Source of the DNA: Dehalococcoidales bacterium
GTDB taxonomy: Bacteria; Chloroflexota; Dehalococcoidia; Dehalococcoidales; DAOVUZ01
DNA: 29,108 bases
Direction of reading: 5' to 3'
Assembly (NCBI GenBank): GCA_030632305.1
Contig: DAOVUZ010000001.1
Coordinates: 1-29,108 of the forward strand
Positions 24,387 through 29,108 of this stretch are shown here, one piece after another (the first letter of the stretch is position 1; each line of letters opens with the position of its first letter). The notes beneath the pieces are model-generated. The model did not search any database and was not told the DNA's origin. It saw only the letters and a program-made list of their open reading frames with translations. Both the position numbers and the translations under genes were made by a program.

Positions 24387-24416
24387 TTTACAATTCAGGT
24401 CAAATCCGCCTATAAT
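24387..24416 (+). promoter_or_regulatory. Promoter of tRNA-Pro
   Basis: TTTACA (24387-24392), 18 bp, TATAAT (24411-24416). RNA would start at about 24423, one or two bases before the mature tRNA end. Confidence 0.65.
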
Positions 24417-24424
24417 AATGCTGG

Positions 24425-24502
<78 letters not shown>

Positions 24503-24505
24503 CTC

Positions 24506-25285
24506 CTATTCCACCTTCTTCTTCGCCTCTTCCCACAGGGCGTTTTGCTCATCAAAGGATAGCTCACCAAAATTAAGCCCGCGCTGGCGGCAGAGCTCTT
24601 CCATACAGGAGAAACGGTGGTAAAACCGCCGGTTAGCCTCCCTCAGTGCCGACTCTAAATCTACCCCCAGGCGGCGGGCAACGTTAGCCAGAGTAAATAG
24701 TAAATCGCCAAACTCCTGCCCTTTCCGCTCCCGGCTATCGGCTTGTTTAAATTCACTAACCTCCTCAGCTAGCTTGTCGATAACGCCGCCAATATCCTCC
24801 CAGTCAAAGCCGACCCGAGCCACCCGGTCTTGAATTTCCTGACTATAACTTAAGGCTGGCATCTCCTGGGGCACATTGGACAGCATAGAGGTATCAGCCC
24901 CCCTCTCCTCTTTCTTGAGAGCCTCCCAGTTAACCAGCACCTCCTCGGCATCCTTTACCTTGATTGAGCCAAAGACATGGGGGTGACGATGAATTAGCTT
25001 GGTATTGATGCTACTTATTACATCCCCCACCTCAAATTCCCCGGCTTCAGTGGCAATCTGGGCATGGAGCACAACCTGCATCAGCAGGTCGCCTAATTCG
25101 TGGCAAAGCTTCCCCGAATCCCCCTCATCCAGAGCCTCCAACACCTCATAACACTCCTGCAGCAGGTTTTCCCTGAGTGAAGAATGGGTCTGCTTCCTGT
25201 CCCACGGACAACCATCGCCGGCTCGTAGTCGGGCTATAATGGCTACCAGGGCGTCAAACTGGCTCAGGTTCTCAGGTAAAGACAA
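24506..25285 (-). CDS. mazG: Nucleoside triphosphate pyrophosphohydrolase MazG
   Basis: Hydrolyses (d)NTPs to monophosphates and pyrophosphate, clearing aberrant nucleotides and influencing ppGpp-related stress. The 259-residue protein has two tandem MazG domains. The first (GCPWDRKQTHSSLRENLLQE, ECYEVLEAL, HELGDLLMQVVLHAQ) has Gln in place of the first Glu of the EExxE motif. The second (KLAEEVSEF, QEFGDLLFTLANVAR) keeps EExxE and ExxD. In E. coli MazG the C-terminal domain does the catalysis, so activity is likely retained. TTG start with GAGGAGG five bases upstream. Its end is three bases from the convergent tRNA-Pro, so any termination signal must lie antisense to that tRNA or beyond it. 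Confidence 0.95.
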   Translation of the reverse strand: MSLPENLSQFDALVAIIARLRAGDGCPWDRKQTHSSLRENLLQECYEVLEALDEGDSGKLCHELGDLLMQVVLHAQIATEAGEFEVGDVISSINTKLIHRHPHVFGSIKVKDAEEVLVNWEALKKEERGADTSMLSNVPQEMPALSYSQEIQDRVARVGFDWEDIGGVIDKLAEEVSEFKQADSRERKGQEFGDLLFTLANVARRLGVDLESALREANRRFYHRFSCMEELCRQRGLNFGELSFDEQNALWEEAKKKVE

Positions 25286-25312
25286 AGTAGCCTCCTCAAG
25301 TTGTTACCACAG

Positions 25313-25341
25313 ATTATACAAGCTGGTCTGGAAATGAGCAA
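25313..25341 (-). promoter_or_regulatory. mazG promoter
   Basis: On the minus strand TTGCTC (25336-25341), 17 bp, TATAAT (25313-25318). RNA would start near 25306, placing the GAGGAGG ribosome site (25291-25297) close to the 5' end. It shows that mazG need not rely on read-through from fmt. Confidence 0.55.
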
Positions 25342-25397
25342 TGTTACCTGCTGTCCGTAAGGCGTAGCCCGAGGGGAAATTGCGGCATAGTTACCCT

Positions 25398-26345
25398 TCA
25401 ACTGTATGGCAGCGTTGCCCCGATGAAGTGCTTCTGCCCTCTCAAAAACTCAGCGGCAGACATAGCTTGCTTCCCTTCCAGTTGAACACTTAACACGCCC
25501 AAAATCCCGTCCCCGGTATAGATTCCAGATACAGCCCCCTCCCTGGCTGGTGTTAGAGCTACCACCCGCCCTGCTTCAAGCCTTGTTTCCTCGGGAAGAG
25601 GCACCGCCTCAATAATCTTGAGCTGCCTGCCTTGCCATCGGGTGTAACCCCCTGGCCAGGGATGAAAGGCACGCACTCGCCGCCATATGTCTACAGTCGA
25701 TAGATGCCAGTCAATCTCACCCTCTGCCTTGGCAATTGAGCTATGGTAGGTAGCTTCGGCTTCATTCTGGGGTTGCGGGCTGATTTCACCCTTTGTCCAG
25801 CGAACTAAGACCTCCTGAAGCAACCAGACTGCTATCTGGGATAATTTAGCCGTAAGTGAGCCGGTAGTATCCTGCGGGGAAATAGGAACCTGTGCCCTGG
25901 CTAATATGGGACCAGTATCCAAACCCTTGTCCATCAGCATAATGCTTACCCCGGTAAACTCATCGCCAGCCAGAATAGCTGCCGCCACTGGTGATGCGCC
26001 CCGAAATCTGGGCAGCAGAGACGGATGAATATTAATACACCCGTAGCTGGGGACAGCCAAAACCGACTTTGGCAGAATCTGACCAAAGGCAGCCACCACA
26101 ATAACATCAGGGTTAAACGCGGCCAGTTGCGCCACTGCCTCTGCCCCGTTTAAACTAACTGGCTGCACCACCGGCAACTTCCAGGTTAGGGCTGCCCTTT
26201 TCAGTGGCGGAGAAACCAGGAAACGCCCCCTGCCTGCCGGTTTATCACCCTGAGTATAAACAGCAACCACCTGGTAGTGATTAAGCATTAGGCGCTCCAG
26301 ACAGGGAACAGCAAACTCAGGGGTGCCCATAAAAATAACTCGCAA
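25398..26345 (-). CDS. fmt: Methionyl-tRNA formyltransferase
   Basis: Formylates initiator Met-tRNA using 10-formyl-tetrahydrofolate. From the chosen TTG at 26345 it is 315 residues, the same as E. coli Fmt. It has RVIFMGTPEFAVP at the start, the substrate loop KPAGRGR, catalytic residues in NIHPSLLPRFRGASPV (N105, H107) and GLDTGP (D143), and the C-terminal tRNA-binding domain from about 205 (VRAFHPWPGGYT). TTG is preferred because GGGAGG is six bases upstream and the family begins exactly there; a longer frame to 26405 would run through the promoter. No def (deformylase) gene is next to it. Confidence 0.96.
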   Translation of the reverse strand: MRVIFMGTPEFAVPCLERLMLNHYQVVAVYTQGDKPAGRGRFLVSPPLKRAALTWKLPVVQPVSLNGAEAVAQLAAFNPDVIVVAAFGQILPKSVLAVPSYGCINIHPSLLPRFRGASPVAAAILAGDEFTGVSIMLMDKGLDTGPILARAQVPISPQDTTGSLTAKLSQIAVWLLQEVLVRWTKGEISPQPQNEAEATYHSSIAKAEGEIDWHLSTVDIWRRVRAFHPWPGGYTRWQGRQLKIIEAVPLPEETRLEAGRVVALTPAREGAVSGIYTGDGILGVLSVQLEGKQAMSAAEFLRGQKHFIGATLPYS

Positions 26346-26365
26346 CTTAAGCCTCCCAGCGCTAA

Positions 26366-26394
26366 ATTCTAACACTAAAATTTTTTTCCAACAA
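26366..26394 (-). promoter_or_regulatory. fmt promoter
   Basis: On the minus strand TTGTTG (26389-26394), 17 bp, extended -10 TGTTAGAAT (TAGAAT is the complement of 26366-26371). RNA would start near 26359, about 14 bases before the TTG start of fmt. Confidence 0.6.
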
Positions 26395-26405
26395 CCAGCC
26401 ATCAT

Positions 26406-26850
26406 TAGATCTATCAGCTAAATATTAGGTAAAAAAACGAGCCTAACAGACCTAGCAAGGAAATAGCAAGCTTAAAGACAGCCCGCAACTGGTGCGCCAA
26501 AACTTGCCAGCAGGCAAGCCCAGCAGTATCATAAATATGGACAATTTAGGCAATTAGAAAAATGAGTTCGACTGCTGGCATATTATATCTGTGATGGAGA
26601 TAACAGATAAAAGAGAAAGTTTGATAGACCTAGTAAGGGAGTTGATGTGTCCAAAATAACCAGCAACCAGCACCAAAAACCTTGCTATCAAAGAAGCCGA
26701 GGGTGATATGCTAGTACCATGATTTTTCAAGTTTTCCTCCCTCACTCCTCAGCTAGGGCCGCTACCACCCCAAACCACCTGCCCTAAAACGGTACTTTGT
26801 TTTATAACTAAACTAGTTAATTTTAGAGGGTTAAACTGGGTCAAACAATG
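26406..26850. other. Non-coding gap between fmt and dnaA with several inverted repeats
   Basis: About 445 bp with no convincing gene. It contains CTTGCC-AGCA-GGCAAG (26503-26518), CCAGCAGT (26520-26527) with its exact reverse complement ACTGCTGG (26571-26578), TATCTGT...ACAGATA (26586-26609), a near-identical 13-bp direct repeat AGACCTAGYAAGG (26448-26460 and 26626-26638), and an AACTAGTT palindrome (26811-26818 region). No consensus TTATCCACA box and no clear sigma-70 promoter for dnaA were found. It may be a dnaA control region. Confidence 0.5.
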
Positions 26851-26910
26851 GGAGGAGGATTTAGTGGAAGATAGGTCGGCATAGGAGAATTTAGTGGGAG
26901 ATAGGTCGGC
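26851..26910 (+). repeat. 30-bp tandem duplication over the dnaA translation start
   Basis: Two units, 26851-26880 and 26881-26910, match at 26 of 30 positions; the last 20 bases differ at only one. Each unit carries a purine-rich ribosome site, then ATTTAGTG with a GTG start and the codons for (E/G)DRSA. The period of 30 keeps the two GTGs (26864 and 26894) in the same frame. Confidence 0.85.
26864..26884 (+). CDS. Six-codon leader ORF ahead of dnaA
   Basis: GTG start with GGGAGGAGG (26850-26858) five bases upstream, the strongest ribosome site in this region, encoding MEDRSA and then TAG. The sequence repeats the first residues of DnaA (MGDRSA). Its stop codon overlaps the AGGAG (26883-26887) that serves dnaA, so ribosomes ending here could re-start on dnaA. 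Translation is inferred from sequence only. Confidence 0.45.
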   Translation: MEDRSA

Positions 26911-28234
26911 ACAAGAAATCTGGGAAGCTGCTCTGGGTGAGTTGCAAATTCAAGTCAACAAGCCAAACTACCGGACGTGGCTGGAAAAAACTATAGGCTT
27001 AAGTTATCAGGATAATCAGTTTGTTATTGGTGTCCCTAATACCTTTGCCGCTGAATATTTAGACCAGAACCTCCGCTCTTTAATTGAAAAAACTCTTGTT
27101 GGGCTTACCCACTGTGACGCCGAAGTCCTCTTTCAAGTAGATACCCACCATCAAGATACCTCACATAGCTATGGTAGCCGGGAGGGAATCCCCCTCGCCA
27201 CACAAGCAAGCCCCCCCAGATTCAACCCAAAATATACCTTTGATTCCTTCGTTGCCGGTGACAGTAACCACTTAGCTTACACTGCTGCCCAGGGGGTAGC
27301 TGAAAACCCGGGACACAGCCATAACCCGCTATTTATATATGGGGAGGTGGGTTTAGGCAAGACACACTTATTGCATGCTATCGGCCATGTAGCTCTAGCC
27401 AGCCATATGCAGGTGCTTTATGTTAGCGCCGAGCAGTTTACCCATGAGTTTATAAACGCTATTCAACAGCGGAAAACAGAGGAATTCCGCAACAAATATA
27501 GAAGTGTTGATATATTGTTGATTGACGACATCCATTTTATCAGCGGCAAGGAGCACACCGAGGAAAGTTTTTTCCATACCTTTAATGAGCTACATAACGC
27601 TAACCGCCAAATTGCTATTACCAGCAACCACCCCCCCAAATCCATACCCCTGTTAGACGAGAGGCTACGCTCTCGTTTTGAATGGGGGTTAATTGCTGGT
27701 ATCCAATCACCTGATTTTGAAACCCGCCTGGCTATTTTGCGAGCTAAGGCTGAAGAAAAAGGAGTAGCTGTCACTCAAGATGTACTGGAGTTTATTACTC
27801 ACCGAAGTCAACATAACATAAGGGAATTAGAGGGCTGTCTAAACCGGGTTATTGCTTATGCCAAGCTGGTTAGAGCCCTTCTTACCCCAGAGATAGCCGC
27901 TAAGGCACTTGAGGATATAGCCGACAAGGAGCCTAAAAATGCCCTTATTACTCCCAGCTTAATAATAGAAGCAGTGGCCAACAGCTTCCAGCTAACTCCC
28001 CCTGACTTAAGAAGCCGGAAAAGAGATAAGGAAACAGCTTTAGCCCGGCAAGTGGCAATGTATCTAATCAAACAGGAAACCAATTACTCACTGGCCCAAA
28101 TTGGCAAGGAACTGGGAGATAGAGATCATTCAACTGTTACCCACGCTTACGGGAAGATAGCTGGTGATATTGATGCCAGCCCTTCTTTAAAGCGAAAAAT
28201 CCTTGACATCCAGCAAAATATCTCCCCCAGGTAA
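26894..28234 (+). CDS. dnaA: Chromosomal replication initiator DnaA
   Basis: Binds oriC DnaA boxes and opens the origin. 446 residues with all four domains: domain I (IWEAALGELQIQVNKPNYRTW, 1-80), a variable linker (about 81-110), the AAA+ domain with Walker A GEVGLGKT (150-157), Walker B LLIDDIHF (208-215), sensor 1 AITSNHPP and LDERLRSRFEWGL with the arginine finger, and the domain IV helix-turn-helix with DRDHSTVTHAYGKI (409-422). GTG start with AGGAG six bases upstream. An in-frame TAG ten-minus codons upstream separates it from a duplicated start. Neighbours are fmt and obgE, not the common dnaN-recF set. Confidence 0.97.
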   Translation: MGDRSAQEIWEAALGELQIQVNKPNYRTWLEKTIGLSYQDNQFVIGVPNTFAAEYLDQNLRSLIEKTLVGLTHCDAEVLFQVDTHHQDTSHSYGSREGIPLATQASPPRFNPKYTFDSFVAGDSNHLAYTAAQGVAENPGHSHNPLFIYGEVGLGKTHLLHAIGHVALASHMQVLYVSAEQFTHEFINAIQQRKTEEFRNKYRSVDILLIDDIHFISGKEHTEESFFHTFNELHNANRQIAITSNHPPKSIPLLDERLRSRFEWGLIAGIQSPDFETRLAILRAKAEEKGVAVTQDVLEFITHRSQHNIRELEGCLNRVIAYAKLVRALLTPEIAAKALEDIADKEPKNALITPSLIIEAVANSFQLTPPDLRSRKRDKETALARQVAMYLIKQETNYSLAQIGKELGDRDHSTVTHAYGKIAGDIDASPSLKRKILDIQQNISPR

Positions 28235-28555
28235 ACAGCAAGGAATTTCTAATCACCATAAACTACCCGACTATAAACAAAACTATCTCGTTTAAAAGTG
28301 CGGGAATTGTTAATGACTTTACCATTTTGTTGATAAGCTCTCTGGAAGTCAGCTTCACTTCTACCCTTGATTCAACTAGGACTAAGGTTTTTACTTCTGG
28401 GGTAGTGTCTCGCCATTATTATAAAGATTAGCTAAATCAATAGAATTAACTAATCTGTTGTTATAGAATAAAGGTTAACAGAATTGTTGATAAAGAAGTG
28501 CATTTAAACAGGATAATAGCTCTCCTCTACCAAGGGAAATGGTGATTAAGTAATA
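28235..28555. other. AT-rich gap between dnaA and obgE, candidate replication origin
   Basis: 321 bp without a gene. Two identical 10-mers TTGTTGATAA lie at 28327-28336 and 28484-28493; the reverse complement contains TTATCAACA, one base from the DnaA box TTATCCACA. Between them the DNA is very AT-rich (28412-28520) and has an inverted repeat AGATTAG/CTAATCT (28425-28431, 28450-28456). These are the ingredients of an oriC, but two one-off boxes are few. It also holds the obgE leader. Confidence 0.4.
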
Positions 28556-29108
28556 ATGTTTGACTTAGTGGAAATAGTGGTAACAGCGGGTGGTGGTGGT
28601 GACGGAGTGGTCAGCTTTCGGCGGGAGAAGTATGTCCCCTTTGGCGGTCCTGATGGTGGTGATGGCGGCGATGGTGGTGATGTAGTGATTGTGGCTGATT
28701 CTGGTATTAGCCACCTGCGTATATTTGAGCACAAAAGATTTTATAGAGCGGCTGATGGTAAGAAGGGCAAGGGGAAAAAGAAGCACGGCAGGAAAGGGGA
28801 GAACCTGATATTGATGGTGCCGGTGGGGACCGTGGTCTCCGCTAAGACACAAATCAACGGTGATGCCGTTATCGCTGATTTGGAGCAGCATGGTCAGCAG
28901 GCAGTGGTAGCTAAGGGTGGCAAAGGGGGGTTGGGCAATACCCATTTTGCTTCGTCTATCAATCAAGCGCCCCAGATTGCGCAGAAGGGGGAGGCCGGGG
29001 AGGAGTATTCCATAATAATGGAGCTGAGGCTTATTGCTGATGTTGGCATTATCGGTTATCCTAACGTAGGTAAGTCTACCATGCTGGCAGCGGCTTCAGC
29101 CGCTAAAC
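28556..29108 (+). CDS. obgE: GTPase Obg (ObgE/CgtA), 5' part only
   Basis: Ribosome-associated GTPase for 50S assembly and stringent-response control. 184 codons are present before the window ends. The glycine-rich Obg domain is complete (VTAGGGGDGVVSFRREKYVP, then GGPDGGDGGDGGDV, and AKGGKGGLGN at 119-128), followed by the G1 P-loop GYPNVGKST (167-175). Switch regions and the C-terminus are cut off. The ATG at 28556 has no good ribosome site directly before it; the only one, AAGGG (28532-28536), fits a mini-ORF (ATG or GTG, ending ATT AAG TAA at 28553) that stops two bases before the obgE ATG. Confidence 0.95.
   Translation, partial: MFDLVEIVVTAGGGGDGVVSFRREKYVPFGGPDGGDGGDGGDVVIVADSGISHLRIFEHKRFYRAADGKKGKGKKKHGRKGENLILMVPVGTVVSAKTQINGDAVIADLEQHGQQAVVAKGGKGGLGNTHFASSINQAPQIAQKGEAGEEYSIIMELRLIADVGIIGYPNVGKSTMLAAASAAK

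Noticed and set aside
26554..26745. A 63-codon frame on the minus strand in the fmt-dnaA gap
   Set aside because: No recognisable domain and no convincing ribosome site; the segment is better read as non-coding.

Overview
The window is bacterial chromosome with dense, mostly housekeeping genes. Gene content and order (recA-recX-rny-ymdB-PHP, an archaeal-type phosphoglycerate mutase beside lysC, a Re-citrate/homocitrate-type synthase, a gyrA with its own TPR partner, frequent TTG/GTG starts, GC near 50% by eye) suggest a member of Chloroflexota, probably class Dehalococcoidia. That assignment is inference from family resemblance, not from a search. There are no rRNA genes, CRISPR arrays, phage genes or transposases.

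Region 1 (1-4.7 kb): the 3' part of a PflX-like radical SAM gene. Then, on the minus strand, a uridine-kinase-like P-loop kinase overlapping a sucrose-phosphate-synthase-like GT4 glycosyltransferase, and a YtcJ-type amidohydrolase. The amidohydrolase and nadE are divergent and appear to share one symmetric promoter.

Region 2 (4.7-12 kb, plus strand): nadE, then a DNA-repair, RNA-decay and lipid block: recA, recX, rny (RNase Y), a YmdB-type phosphoesterase, a PHP phosphoesterase, plsY and a zinc-finger membrane protein.

Region 3 (12-17.8 kb): on the minus strand an endonuclease-III-like glycosylase and a homocitrate-synthase-family enzyme (possible Re-citrate synthase). Then argC (+), a VTT/DedA membrane protein (-) and a large B12-binding-type radical SAM protein (+) that converges on gyrA.

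Region 4 (17.7-26.4 kb, mostly minus strand): a TPR protein plus gyrA operon, a 202-bp hairpin-rich MITE-like element, a small NifU-domain gene (+), apgM-lysC, a truncated second copy of the element against the apgM start, a tRNA-Pro(CGG) gene (+), mazG and fmt.

Region 5 (26.4 kb to end, plus strand): dnaA and the first 184 codons of obgE. Genes left of dnaA run mostly leftward while dnaA and obgE run rightward. Together with two identical DnaA-box-like sequences in the AT-rich dnaA-obgE gap, this makes a replication origin here plausible.

No wholly new multi-gene system is evident. The most unusual signals are: (i) a 30-bp tandem duplication of the dnaA translation start that leaves a six-codon leader ORF; (ii) an apgM gene with no ordinary start codon ahead of its conserved first beta strand, with a MITE fragment abutting it; (iii) a palindromic back-to-back promoter between nadE and the amidohydrolase; (iv) the MITE family itself.
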